Of a stretch of 45,552 nucleotides of DNA, positions 33,543 to 41,694 are shown piece by piece (within the stretch, counting starts at the first letter, position 1; each line of letters begins with the position of its first letter). The stretch comes from Pseudonocardia benzenivorans CB1190 (GTDB lineage Bacteria > Actinomycetota > Actinomycetes > Mycobacteriales > Pseudonocardiaceae), in NCBI RefSeq assembly GCF_000196675.2, contig NZ_CP002596.1:1-45552 (forward strand), given 5' to 3'. Under the pieces are notes generated by a model. The model saw only the letters and a list, made by a program, of their open reading frames with translations, made no database searches and was not told where the DNA came from. The position numbers and the translations under genes are program-made.

Positions 33543-33743
33543 TCAGGCCTCATCGAGCCACAGCGCGGCCACCGGGCAGCTGGCCACGGCCTCGGCGACG
33601 TAGACCCGCTGGTCGTCGAGGACGTTGACCCGCAGCACCCGCACCACCCCGTCGTCGTCAAGGCCAAAGACGTCGGGAGCCGCGGCGAGGCAGTTGGCGT
33701 GGCCCTCGCACCGCTCGGCATCGGCCCGTACGGACGAGGTCAT
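33543..33743 (-). CDS. Small 3Fe-4S-type ferredoxin (1 of 2)
   Basis: The 66-residue protein has C12-EGHAN-C18 and C56-P (SCPVAAL), the three-cysteine pattern of actinobacterial cytochrome-P450-type ferredoxins, with His in place of the fourth cysteine. It would carry single electrons to an oxygenase. The ATG overlaps the Rieske gene stop (ATGA), so the two are coupled. The frame upstream of 33743 belongs to no gene. Confidence 0.88.
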   Translation of the reverse strand: MTSSVRADAERCEGHANCLAAAPDVFGLDDDGVVRVLRVNVLDDQRVYVAEAVASCPVAALWLDEA

Positions 33744-34123
33744 AGCTTCCCCTGTCCGCCGGGTACGGTGTCGCGACCGAGCACGACCTGCCCGTCCTCG
33801 ACCGCGACGGGGTAGGTCCGCAGGCGCAGGCGGGCCGGATCGGCAGGGCAGCGTCCGGACTCGACGTCGAACTCGTAGCCGTGCCACGGGCAGCGCAGGA
33901 CCTCGCGGTCGGCGGCGGGCTCGTACTGGCCGACCGCCGAGCCGTCGACCATGGGTCCGAGCGTTCCCTTGGAAAGTGGTGCCCCCTGGTGGAGACACGC
34001 GTTGCGTAACGCGTGATACCGGCCGTGCCGGTCCCGCAGCACGACGACGCTCATCGCTCCGTATTGCACAGCGCGCATCTCACCGGGGGCCAGCTCGTCG
34101 GCGCCGAACACGACCTGTCTCAC
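33740..34123 (-). CDS. Rieske 2Fe-2S protein
   Basis: The 127-residue product starts at GTG 34123, overlapping the amidohydrolase stop (GTGA). The cluster ligands are C43-L-H45 (ACLHQGAPLSKG) and C78-PW-H81 (CPWHGYEFDVESG). The remainder is the compact Rieske fold only, with no mononuclear-iron catalytic domain. It is therefore a Rieske-type ferredoxin or a small subunit. A DGSAVGQYEPAADREV insert between the two ligand loops is longer than in minimal Rieske ferredoxins and resembles the N-terminal domains of Rieske oxygenases. Confidence 0.85.
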   Translation of the reverse strand: MRQVVFGADELAPGEMRAVQYGAMSVVVLRDRHGRYHALRNACLHQGAPLSKGTLGPMVDGSAVGQYEPAADREVLRCPWHGYEFDVESGRCPADPARLRLRTYPVAVEDGQVVLGRDTVPGGQGKL

Positions 34124-35205
34124 GGGAGCAACCTCGGCCCGAACGCCGCAACGGCGTTGCCGCTGAGGATCTTCTGCTGTAGCCCGTCCGGCAGGCCGGC
34201 GGGCAGGGCTCGGCTCGGGGAGTCGGAGTCCCAGTGCGGGTAGTCGGTGGAGAACACGAGCATGTCCTCGGTCTCCATCTGGTCGAGCAGGCCGAGGAAC
34301 TGACGCTTGGACAGGGTCTCGGCCGGCTGGGTGGACACGCGCACCTGGGCGCGCAGTATGTCGCTGGGCTTGCGCTTGACCCAGGGAATTTCCACGCGCA
34401 ACGAGCGGAAGTGCTCGTCCATCCGCCACATGAAGTGCGGGATCCAGGTGAAGCCGGACTCCAGCACGACGACCTTGAGCTCGGGGAAGCGGTCGAAGAC
34501 GCCGTTGCAGATCATGCTTGCCAGCTGGCACATCATGGTCTGGGGGATAGCGGTTGCGTGCCACTCGATCTGGTAACGCGGATAGCCCAGCGCGCTGCGG
34601 GTGTGGCCGCAGTGGTGCAGCGTGACGGCGAGGTCATTGCGTACCGCCGCCTCGAAGATGGGCAGGTAGTACGGATCGCCGTACTCCCGGTCGTTGATCG
34701 CGGGCAGGAAGGCCTGGACGATCTGCGGGTGCTGGCCCAACCGGTCAATCTCGCGCGCCGCGATCTGCGGATCGTGCGAAGCGACGTGGATCGCCCCGCG
34801 CAGGCGCGGCTCAGGATCAAGCCACACGGCGATCTGCCAGTCGTTGTACGCGGCGGCGAGGTCGGCGGCGAACTCATGCCAGCCCTGCATCGTCGACGGC
34901 CGGAAGTCGCCGTTGAGGATTCCCACGGTGATCTGCTCGCCCTCGAAGAGGTGCTTGCGCATAAGGTTGAGGTCGGAGCCCCGCATGGACTTGTCTTCGA
35001 GCATCCAGTCGATGCGGGTGCCGTCCTCGCCGCTGAGCACCACGTAGGGTAGCGGGTTGGCCGGACCCTGCCATCCGTACTGCGTGATGTGGTTGTGCCA
35101 CTTCGGGTCCAGGTGCGGCAGCAGGTCCCGGATCGACTTCAGGCCCTCGTGAACGTCGGCGTCGACGATGGTCGGCCCGCCGACTACGGATCCTGACTGG
35201 CTCAT
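34120..35205 (-). CDS. Amidohydrolase-2 family (PF04909) protein, second copy
   Basis: The 361-residue TIM-barrel hydrolase shows TIVDADVHEG at the N-terminus, IHVASHDPQIAAREIDRLG, LAVTLHHCGHT, VVLESGFTWIPHFMWRMDEHF and LVFSTDYPHWDSDSP. These are the familiar arrangement of actinobacterial amidohydrolase-2 proteins found with aromatic and terpenoid degradation genes. It is related to, but clearly diverged from, the copy at 21787-23133. Its neighbours (Rieske, ferredoxin, MFS) suggest hydrolysis or decarboxylation of an oxidised intermediate. Confidence 0.8.
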   Translation of the reverse strand: MSQSGSVVGGPTIVDADVHEGLKSIRDLLPHLDPKWHNHITQYGWQGPANPLPYVVLSGEDGTRIDWMLEDKSMRGSDLNLMRKHLFEGEQITVGILNGDFRPSTMQGWHEFAADLAAAYNDWQIAVWLDPEPRLRGAIHVASHDPQIAAREIDRLGQHPQIVQAFLPAINDREYGDPYYLPIFEAAVRNDLAVTLHHCGHTRSALGYPRYQIEWHATAIPQTMMCQLASMICNGVFDRFPELKVVVLESGFTWIPHFMWRMDEHFRSLRVEIPWVKRKPSDILRAQVRVSTQPAETLSKRQFLGLLDQMETEDMLVFSTDYPHWDSDSPSRALPAGLPDGLQQKILSGNAVAAFGPRLLP

Positions 35206-35242
35206 GAGCTCGCTCTCCTCGGTACGGTCGGTCGGTGCGTTC

Positions 35243-36607
35243 TCATCGTGCGCCCTCGGCCTCCCCGGTGGAGGGCGCCCCGTGCGGCCCGCCCTCCACC
35301 GGGGCGAGCGCTGCGATGTCGGTCTGGTAGGTCTCCCTGGCGACGTACATCGAGATGACGCTGATCATTGCCATCAGGCTGATGTAGACGGCGACGGGCC
35401 ATAGCGAACCGCCGGACCAGGCGACGAGTGCGGTGGCGATGATCGGTGCGAGCCCGCTGGTGAGCACCGGCCCGATGTGCGTCCCGAGGGACGCACCGGT
35501 GTAGCGGACGGCGGGGCTGAACAACTCGCAGAACAACGCGCCCTGGACCCCGTAGGTCGCGCCCACACCGACGGCGTACCCGACGATGATCGCGATCCAC
35601 AGCGCCCAGAGCGATCCGCTCTCGAGCAGCCAGGTGAAGGGAAAGGCGAACAGCAGCAGGAAGATCGCACCGCCCAGGTAGACGGGACGGCGTCCAATGC
35701 GGTCGGACAAGGAGCCGAACAGCACGTAGGTGATCATGGCGAAAATTGCGGCAACCATCGTGGCCAGCAGGACCTGGGTGTGTTGCAGGCCGCGCTCGGC
35801 AGTGGAGTAGGCGAGCACGAAGGTCAGCAGGATGTAGGAGAACACGCTCTCGCTGGCCCGGATTCCGATGGTGAGCAGCACGCTGCGCCAATGGACGCGG
35901 AACACCTCGACGATCGGGAGCTTCACCTGGGCGCGTTCCTTCTGCACCTTCTCGAAGACCGGCGACTCCGTTACCTGGGTCCGTATGTAGGTCCCGATCG
36001 CGAGCAGAACGATGCTGACGAGGAATGGGATCCGCCATCCCCACGAGAGGAACTGCTCCTCGGGGAGCGTCGCGCTGAGCGCCGAGACGCCAGTGGCCAG
36101 CACAAGGCCCAGCGACACCCCGACGAGCGGGAGACTGCCCCAGAACCCGCGCCGGTCCGGCGGCGCGGACTCGACCACCATCAGCACTGCGCCGCCCCAT
36201 TCGCCGCCGGCACCGAGCCCCTGAACGATACGCAGGAACACCAGGAGGATCGGGGCCCAGGCCCCGATCGCGTCGTAGGTCGGGAGTAGCCCGATGAGGA
36301 ACGTGGCCGCGCCCATCAGGACGACGGTCACCACGAGCATCGCCTTGCGGCCGATCCGGTCGCCGAAGTGACCGAACGCGATCGCGCCGAGCGGGCGGGC
36401 CACGAAGCCCACCCCGAACGTTGCGAATGCCGCGATCGTCCCAGCCAGCGGATCGAACGTCGGGAAGAAGAGCTTGTTGAACACGAGCGCCGCAGCGGTG
36501 CCGAAGATGAAGTAGTCGTACCACTCGGCCATCGTTCCGACGCCGCTCGCGAAGGCGACGCGGGACAGTGGTGTTCTCTGGGAAGTGACCTGCGGGGGCT
36601 CGTGCAT
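35243..36607 (-). CDS. MFS transporter, metabolite:H+ symporter (MHS) type
   Basis: The 454-residue protein starts at ATG 36607 and has twelve predicted spans. It has the MHS hallmark GVGTMAEWYDYFIFGTAAALVFNKLFFP at the N-terminus, FGHFGDRIGRKAML in loop 2-3, RIVQGLGAGGEWGGAVLMVVE in span 4-5 and SLSDRIGRRPVYLGG in the second half. Relatives (ShiA, ProP, KgtP types) import organic acids, shikimate or betaine with protons. It is the first gene of the minus-strand set, so it likely brings in an acidic or glycosidic aromatic substrate, in contrast to the ABC importer of the other operon. Confidence 0.9.
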   Translation of the reverse strand: MHEPPQVTSQRTPLSRVAFASGVGTMAEWYDYFIFGTAAALVFNKLFFPTFDPLAGTIAAFATFGVGFVARPLGAIAFGHFGDRIGRKAMLVVTVVLMGAATFLIGLLPTYDAIGAWAPILLVFLRIVQGLGAGGEWGGAVLMVVESAPPDRRGFWGSLPLVGVSLGLVLATGVSALSATLPEEQFLSWGWRIPFLVSIVLLAIGTYIRTQVTESPVFEKVQKERAQVKLPIVEVFRVHWRSVLLTIGIRASESVFSYILLTFVLAYSTAERGLQHTQVLLATMVAAIFAMITYVLFGSLSDRIGRRPVYLGGAIFLLLFAFPFTWLLESGSLWALWIAIIVGYAVGVGATYGVQGALFCELFSPAVRYTGASLGTHIGPVLTSGLAPIIATALVAWSGGSLWPVAVYISLMAMISVISMYVARETYQTDIAALAPVEGGPHGAPSTGEAEGAR

Positions 36608-37094
36608 CGTTGCACCTCGGTTTCGTCGGCCGCCGTCGCGCGCTCGGCGAGCGCGGGGGAGCACACGCTGCGGTCAGCCGCAGCGCGGCAGCGGAATCAC
36701 GGAGCCGACGGGTCGTTCGGGGCCGACACCGGGTTCGGTGGACGGCGGCCGGTCGAGGCGGACCGGAGGAGCGGATCGTCGCTCCGCCCGGGCCGAGCCC
36801 ACTTTGGCTCATTGACACCGCACTTTGCCGTGCAATGTGCAGATGTTAGGGCTGAGCATGCCGACCGTCAATGGCATTCGCCATAGATCGACCCCGGTCC
36901 TCTCGTGGATCCGGTGGTGTCACGCGCAGTGGTCGGGCCCGAAGCGTTACTCGCTTCCGCTTGCGACGCGTTGACTTTTGTGTGTTATCGACCATACGGT
37001 CAGCTGCGGCTGGCTTCGCCCGCCTGGCGGAGCCGCGCCAGATAGCTGCGGCAGCGCCGTACCACCTGACCCTTCGTACCTGGAGCTGCCCGGC
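36608..37094. promoter_or_regulatory. Divergent regulatory region with inverted repeat and candidate promoter
   Basis: This 487-base gap separates the MFS and second Gfo/Idh genes and contains no credible ORF. A perfect 6-5-6 inverted repeat GAAGCG-TTACT-CGCTTC spans 36941-36957. Just after it, TTGACT (36971-36976) and TACGGT (36995-37000), 18 bases apart, form a plausible rightward promoter, 95 bases before ATG 37095. A direct repeat ACTTTG occurs at 36801 and 36822, two helical turns apart, next to TTGACA (36812-36817). The ROK protein is the likely ligand-responsive binder; this is inference. Confidence 0.4.
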
Positions 37095-38132
37095 ATGAGT
37101 GACGAACTGCGTGCGGGAATCATCGGCGCCGGATTCATCGGCATGGTCCACGCACACGCGGTCCGCGCCGCCGGCGGGATCGTCCGGCGGGCAGCCGCGT
37201 CCACTCCTGAGCGCTCGCTCGACGCCGCGGGCCGGCTCGGCGCCGAGGGGGCGGCGGCGACCGCCGAGGAACTAATCGACGCCGAGGACGTCGACGTTGT
37301 GCACATCTGCGCCCCCAACTCCCGGCACGCTGAGCTCGCCCTGCGGGCGATCGCGGCCGGCAAGCACCTGATCTGTGAGAAGCCGCTCGCCGTGCACCTG
37401 GAGGGCGCCCGCAGGCTGGCCGAGGCCGCAGCGAGGGCCGACGTCGTCGCGACCGTGCCTTTCGTCTACCGCTTCTACCCCACGGTGCGCGAGGCGCGGG
37501 TGCGCCTCGCAGCGGGCGAGGGCGGGCCGCTGCGACTCGTGCACGGGTCCTACCTGCAGGACTGGCAGGCGGCCGGGGCGCCGGCGGGATGGCGGGGAGA
37601 GCCGGGGGAGGGTGGGGAGATACGGGCCTTCATCGACATCGGGGTGCACTGGTGCGATCTCGTCGAGTTCGTGAGTGGGCAGCGAATCGCCCGGCTGGTC
37701 GCCGACATCACCGACGGGGGGCGGCAGAGCTCGGTGCAGTTCCGTACCGACGGGGGTGCGGCCGGGTCGGTCGTGGTCAGCCAGGTCTCGCCAGGACGGA
37801 AGAACCGCTTGGCGTTCTCGCTGGAGACCCACGAACTGTCGTACTCGTTCAACCAGGAGGAACCGGAGACACTGACCATCGGCGGGGTGGATGAGACCCG
37901 GCACCTGCAGCGGGGCGCGGGAGCGGCGGGGCGGCTGTCGGTGCTGCCGCCTGGCCATCCGCAGGGTTATCAGGACTGCTTCAACGCCTTCGTCTCCGAT
38001 TCCTACGCCGCCATCGGCGGCGACCAGCCGGAGGGACTTCCTGGATTCGACGACGGAGTCCGTGCTGCAGCATTGACCCACGCCGTCGGCGAGTCCGCAC
38101 GGGTCGGTCGATGGGTGGAGGTGCCCTCATGA
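37095..38132 (+). CDS. Gfo/Idh/MocA-family dehydrogenase (2 of 2)
   Basis: The 345-residue oxidoreductase starts at ATG 37095 with GGAG 9 bases upstream; the open frame back to 36978 is unused. It has a normal Rossmann motif (AGIIGAGFIGMVHAHAV), the catalytic motif CEKPLAVHLEGARRLA and the DIGVHWCDLVEF segment. This second-domain motif, with His and Asp, is the form expected for an active sugar or glycoside dehydrogenase. It is coupled to the next epimerase (ATGA). It is not closely similar to the copy at 24855. Confidence 0.87.
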   Translation: MSDELRAGIIGAGFIGMVHAHAVRAAGGIVRRAAASTPERSLDAAGRLGAEGAAATAEELIDAEDVDVVHICAPNSRHAELALRAIAAGKHLICEKPLAVHLEGARRLAEAAARADVVATVPFVYRFYPTVREARVRLAAGEGGPLRLVHGSYLQDWQAAGAPAGWRGEPGEGGEIRAFIDIGVHWCDLVEFVSGQRIARLVADITDGGRQSSVQFRTDGGAAGSVVVSQVSPGRKNRLAFSLETHELSYSFNQEEPETLTIGGVDETRHLQRGAGAAGRLSVLPPGHPQGYQDCFNAFVSDSYAAIGGDQPEGLPGFDDGVRAAALTHAVGESARVGRWVEVPS

Positions 38133-39049
38133 AGCTCGGATTCCTGACCGCCTGCCTGCCCAACCGATCGCTGCCGGAGATCGCTGCGTGGGCGGCCGAG
38201 CACGGCTACGAGGCGCTCGAGGTGGCGGCGTGGCCCGATCTCGGCGCCCGGCCGTTCACCGCCACCCACCTGGAGGCGGCGGCGTTCGGCGAGCAGCAGG
38301 CCGACGAGACCCGCGCGCTGTTCGATCGGCACGGGCTGACGCTGAGCTCGTTGGCCTTCTACGACAACAACCTGCACCCCGACCCCGCCGAGCGGAAGGC
38401 AGTCAACAACCACGTGCGGGCCTGCATCGATGCCGCGGCGCTGGTCGGCTGCCCGACGGTGGGCACCTTCGTGGGCCGGCACCCGGGGCTGAGCGTCGCG
38501 GAGAACCTGGCCGAGGCCGAGCAGGTGTTCGCCCCGCTGGTCGATTGGGCCGGGGAGCGCGGCGTCAAGCTCGTCATCGAGAACTGCGTGATGGAGGGCT
38601 GGCACCCGGACGGCTACCCGGGCAACCTCGCCTACTCCCCCGAGCTGTGGGAATGGATGTTCTCCCTCGGGCTCTACCTGAACTACGACCCGTCGCACCT
38701 GGTGTGGATGGGGATCGACCCGGTCGCGGCGCTGCGCCCCTACATCGACCGGATCGCGCACGCCCAGGCCAAGGACATCCAGCAGTTCCCGGACAAGCGC
38801 AACCGCTACGGCTGGCCGGGCAAGGCCGCCGTCCGCGAGGACCCGTTCGACGTGGGCTGGTGGCGCTACCGCGTGCCCGGCCTCGGCGACGTCGACTGGC
38901 GCGCTGTGGTGGACGCGCTCTACGAGGGCGGGTTCGACGGTGTGCTGTCGGTCGAGCACGAGGACCCGGTGTGGGGCGGCACCGAGGACAAGGTCCACAC
39001 GGGGCTGCGGGTCGCGCACCGCACGCTGCGCCCACTGATCGTCGCTTAG
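38129..39049 (+). CDS. TIM-barrel sugar isomerase/epimerase-like protein (3 of 4)
   Basis: The 306-residue product starts at ATG 38129. The metal-site strands are VKLVIENCVMEGW (Glu), LYLNYDPSHLVWMGIDP (Asp, His), HAQAKDIQQ (His) and GVLSVEHEDP (Glu). This is a complete ligand set. The overall pattern (a YDNNLHPD loop, TVGTFVGRHPG, GNLAYSPELW) is that of the epimerase proteins paired with Gfo/Idh dehydrogenases, which include catalytic subunits of C-glycoside deglycosidases. That relationship is family-level only. Coupling to the dehydrogenase suggests it acts on the oxidised sugar. Confidence 0.83.
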   Translation: MKLGFLTACLPNRSLPEIAAWAAEHGYEALEVAAWPDLGARPFTATHLEAAAFGEQQADETRALFDRHGLTLSSLAFYDNNLHPDPAERKAVNNHVRACIDAAALVGCPTVGTFVGRHPGLSVAENLAEAEQVFAPLVDWAGERGVKLVIENCVMEGWHPDGYPGNLAYSPELWEWMFSLGLYLNYDPSHLVWMGIDPVAALRPYIDRIAHAQAKDIQQFPDKRNRYGWPGKAAVREDPFDVGWWRYRVPGLGDVDWRAVVDALYEGGFDGVLSVEHEDPVWGGTEDKVHTGLRVAHRTLRPLIVA

Positions 39050-39059
39050 GAGGACCCGA

Positions 39060-39923
39060 ATGTCCGCACTGCCCTACCGACTCGCCGCAGAGATCCTCCC
39101 ATACCACGACTTCCCGCTCGAGGTGGCTCTCGAGCAGCTCGCCGGCCTCGGGTTCAGCGAGATCAACCTGTGGTCGTCCGCGCATCCGCTGGCCGCGCAC
39201 GTGAACCCGGGAGACGACCCGACCCGGATCCGATCCCTGCTGGAGCGGTTCGGGATGCGCGCCTGCGGGCTCACGATGTACGGCAAGAGCCAGGACGAGA
39301 TGGCCGAGCGCATCGAGTTCGCGGTCGAGCTAGGGATCGACACCGTGATCTTCGACTGCGAGGCCAACTACCCCGACTTCGTCGCGAAGTTTCTGCCGCC
39401 GTTGGTCGAGGTTGCCTCGCGCAACGGCGTCCGGATCGCCGTCGAGAACCACCTTACTGTGCCGTTCAGCGCCGACTTCGAGTCGGGGGTCGGCGAAGAG
39501 CAGCGCTGGGACGAGGGCGTGGACACGCTTGCCCAGATCAAGCGGTTGGTCACCGACATCGACCACCCGAACCTTGGGGTCTGCCTTGCGCCGCCGCATC
39601 TGTGGGTGGTCGGCGTCAGCGTCAGCGAGGCGATCACGTTCCTGGCCGAACGCAAGCGGCTCTTCTACTACTACATCTGGGACATCGACCGGGCCTATCG
39701 GCGCGACGTCGATGGGCTGAACTTCGGTCCGGGCGAGCAACAGCTTCCGCGTCCGGACGGCACGCTGGACCACAGCATCCCGCTCGGCACCCTGGCGCGG
39801 GTCGGCTACCGGGGTGCGGCCGGCCTCAAGTGCCACGGCACTGCGGGCTGGCCTCTCGAAAAGGTCACCGAACAGCTGGCGACATCCAGCGCGTACGTCC
39901 GGTCGGTGCTGCCCGGGGCCTGA
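39060..39923 (+). CDS. TIM-barrel sugar isomerase/epimerase-like protein (4 of 4)
   Basis: The 287-residue barrel protein starts 10 bases after the previous stop, behind AGGAGG. Strands include GFSEINLWSSAH, VIFDCEANYPD, VRIAVENHLTVPF (Glu), LGVCLAPPHLWVVG (Asp of the usual D-x-x-H is Ala, His kept) and GAAGLKCHG. The last strand lacks the final Glu. It is thus partly degenerate as a metal enzyme compared with its neighbour, and may be a partner subunit or have another specificity. It is the last gene before a terminator. Confidence 0.78.
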   Translation: MSALPYRLAAEILPYHDFPLEVALEQLAGLGFSEINLWSSAHPLAAHVNPGDDPTRIRSLLERFGMRACGLTMYGKSQDEMAERIEFAVELGIDTVIFDCEANYPDFVAKFLPPLVEVASRNGVRIAVENHLTVPFSADFESGVGEEQRWDEGVDTLAQIKRLVTDIDHPNLGVCLAPPHLWVVGVSVSEAITFLAERKRLFYYYIWDIDRAYRRDVDGLNFGPGEQQLPRPDGTLDHSIPLGTLARVGYRGAAGLKCHGTAGWPLEKVTEQLATSSAYVRSVLPGA

Positions 39924-39940
39924 GCCGGGCGTTCGAGGGA

Positions 39941-39990
39941 CCCGTGCGCAGCGGCAGCCGTCGGGTGCGCACGGGCCTCTCGTCATTCTT
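39941..39990 (+). terminator. Rho-independent terminator
   Basis: CCCGTGCGCA (39941-39950) pairs perfectly with TGCGCACGGG (39966-39975) around a 15-base loop. A pyrimidine- and T-rich stretch (cctctcgtcattcttctt) follows. It lies 17 bases after the epimerase stop and separates that operon from the ferredoxin-reductase pair. Confidence 0.6.
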
Positions 39991-40303
39991 CTTGGACCGA
40001 GCGGCACCTGCGGTTTCGATGAATCTTGGTTCGGTCGGACGCTCGCAGGTTCCGTTCGAAACCGTTGTACTTCTGCACGCACATGCTAACTTCCGCTTGG
40101 CATACGAGAGGGTCTTTCTCGATCGATGCCACAAGCCTCTCCAGGCAGCGTCCAACTCGCGGTCGGACGAATCCGACCGGACCGGATTTCCGTCATCTGC
40201 TCTGAACGGTCCGTTCGGCGCGGCTTCTGAAGTTGCCCGCGAGACGTCGCCAGCGGTACCACTCCGAGGCCACCCGGCAGTACAGCGAGGGAGGGAACAC
40301 ACG
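39991..40303 (+). promoter_or_regulatory. Promoter region of the ferredoxin-reductase pair
   Basis: There is no gene here. A perfect odd palindrome GAACGG-T-CCGTTC lies at 40204-40216, about 90 bases ahead of the ferredoxin start. GGTT...AACC symmetry with a TTCGAA centre lies at 40048-40063. TTGTAC (40065-40070) and TAACTT (40087-40092) could be a weak promoter. The palindromes suggest control by a separate regulator, possibly TetR-like and encoded elsewhere. Confidence 0.35.
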
Positions 40304-40504
40304 ATGATTCGTGTCAAGGCTGATGTCCCCAAGTGCGAAGGCCATGCGAATTGCATGCTCAGCGCCCCGGACCTCTTTGACTTGGACGCCGACGATAGTG
40401 TGATCGTGCTTCGTCCGGAGATCGAGGAATCGCACCGCGGCCGGGCGCACGAGGCCGTTCTGAGCTATCCCGTCAACGCGGTGTGGCTGGAAGACGAGAA
40501 GTGA
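40304..40504 (+). CDS. Small ferredoxin (2 of 2) lacking the third cysteine
   Basis: The 66-residue product starts at ATG 40304 behind GGAGGG. C11-EGHAN-C17 matches the other ferredoxin, but the C-terminal cluster cysteine (normally in an SCPVNA motif) is Tyr55 in LSYPVNAV, a change explained by one base (TGT to TAT). With only two cysteines a standard 3Fe-4S cluster could not be held normally. The gene overlaps the reductase start (GTGA), so the pair is co-translated. It may be a point mutant, a sequencing error or an unusual electron carrier. Confidence 0.82.
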   Translation: MIRVKADVPKCEGHANCMLSAPDLFDLDADDSVIVLRPEIEESHRGRAHEAVLSYPVNAVWLEDEK

Positions 40505-41694
40505 GCGAGCCCGCCACTCCCCGGCACGTTGCCATCGTCGGGGCATCGCTGGCCGGAAGTCGAACCGCCGCGGCGCTGCGGACGCTCGGGTTCACCGGTG
40601 AGCTGACTGTCATCGGCGACGAGCGACATGTCCCCTACGACCGCCCTCCGCTGTCGAAGGACGTGCTCGTCGACGAGGGGGAACCCATGCTCCCGGTGCT
40701 GCCGTCCGGCCTCGACGCGATGGGCGCTGCCACGCGGCTCGGTTGTGCCGCGACCGGTCTGGATCTGCGGCGGCGGCGCGTCGACCTCGCCGACGGCACG
40801 TCGGTCGAGGCCGATGCAGTCGTCGTGGCCACCGGCGCCCAGCCGCGGCGGCTCGCCGTCGGTCCCGAACTCGAGGGCGTCCACCACCTGCGAACGTGGG
40901 AGGACGCGCTCGGCATCCGTGAGAGCTTTCGGCGCGGGGCGCGGGTGGTCGTCGTCGGCGCCGGCTTCATCGGCGGGGAGGTCGCGGCGGCGGCCCGACG
41001 CTACGGACTCGAGGTGACCATCGTCGAGTTCGGCTCCGCGCCCTTCTCCACCGGCGTGGGCCCGCAGGTCGGGGAGCTGCTGCGGGAGATCCACATCGAT
41101 CACGGCGTGCGCGTGCTTAGCGGTGTCGCGGTCGTTCACGTGATCGGTGCGGAACGCGTCGAGCAGGTGCTGCTGAGCGACGGCCGGACGCTCGACGTCG
41201 ATCTCCTGGTCGTTGGGATCGGGGTGGTGCCCAGCACTGCGTGGTTGGCGTCGTCGGGACTTGACTTGCAGGACGGCGTCCGGTGCGACGCCGTCGGCGC
41301 CGCGTGCGACGCCCCGGGCGTCTTTGCCGTGGGCGACGTCGCTTCCTGGTGGGATCCGCGCCGGAGCAGGCACAGCCGGGATCAGCACTGGACGGCCGCC
41401 ACCGAGCAGGCGACCACGGCCGCGCGAGCGATCCTCGGCGAGGCCAGGGGGGATGAGCCGGCGCCGGTTCCGTACTTCTGGTCGGACCAGTACCAGCACA
41501 AGATCCAGATGGTCGGTGTGTACCGCGAGGACGCGACCGTCGAGCTCGCGCAGGGGCGTCCGGCCGATCGGAAGTTCGTGGTCACGTTCAGGGTCGGTGA
41601 CGTCCTCGTCGGCGCGGTCGGCGTCGACTCGGGGCGCGCGATCGCCGAGTACCGGCAGCTGCTGAAGCGGAGCCGCGAGATCGCGACGCCGTGA
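40501..41694 (+). CDS. FAD-dependent ferredoxin reductase
   Basis: The 397-residue flavoprotein starts at GTG 40501. It has the FAD dinucleotide motif HVAIVGASLAGSRTAAALR, the PYDRPPLSK motif typical of oxygenase-coupled reductases (PuxA/CamA group) and VVVATGAQPRRL. The NAD(P)H-binding VVVVGAGFIGGEVAAAARR, the second FAD motif PGVFAVGDVASW and a C-terminal reductase domain (YFWSDQYQHKIQMVG) follow. It passes electrons from NAD(P)H to the coupled ferredoxin and on to an oxygenase, often a P450. No P450 or oxygenase large subunit is encoded in the window. Confidence 0.9.
   Translation: MSEPATPRHVAIVGASLAGSRTAAALRTLGFTGELTVIGDERHVPYDRPPLSKDVLVDEGEPMLPVLPSGLDAMGAATRLGCAATGLDLRRRRVDLADGTSVEADAVVVATGAQPRRLAVGPELEGVHHLRTWEDALGIRESFRRGARVVVVGAGFIGGEVAAAARRYGLEVTIVEFGSAPFSTGVGPQVGELLREIHIDHGVRVLSGVAVVHVIGAERVEQVLLSDGRTLDVDLLVVGIGVVPSTAWLASSGLDLQDGVRCDAVGAACDAPGVFAVGDVASWWDPRRSRHSRDQHWTAATEQATTAARAILGEARGDEPAPVPYFWSDQYQHKIQMVGVYREDATVELAQGRPADRKFVVTFRVGDVLVGAVGVDSGRAIAEYRQLLKRSREIATP

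Noticed and set aside
36801..36828. ACTTTG direct repeat with TTGACA between copies as a firm promoter
   Set aside because: No acceptable -10 follows at normal spacing. It is retained only as a remark in the intergenic entry.
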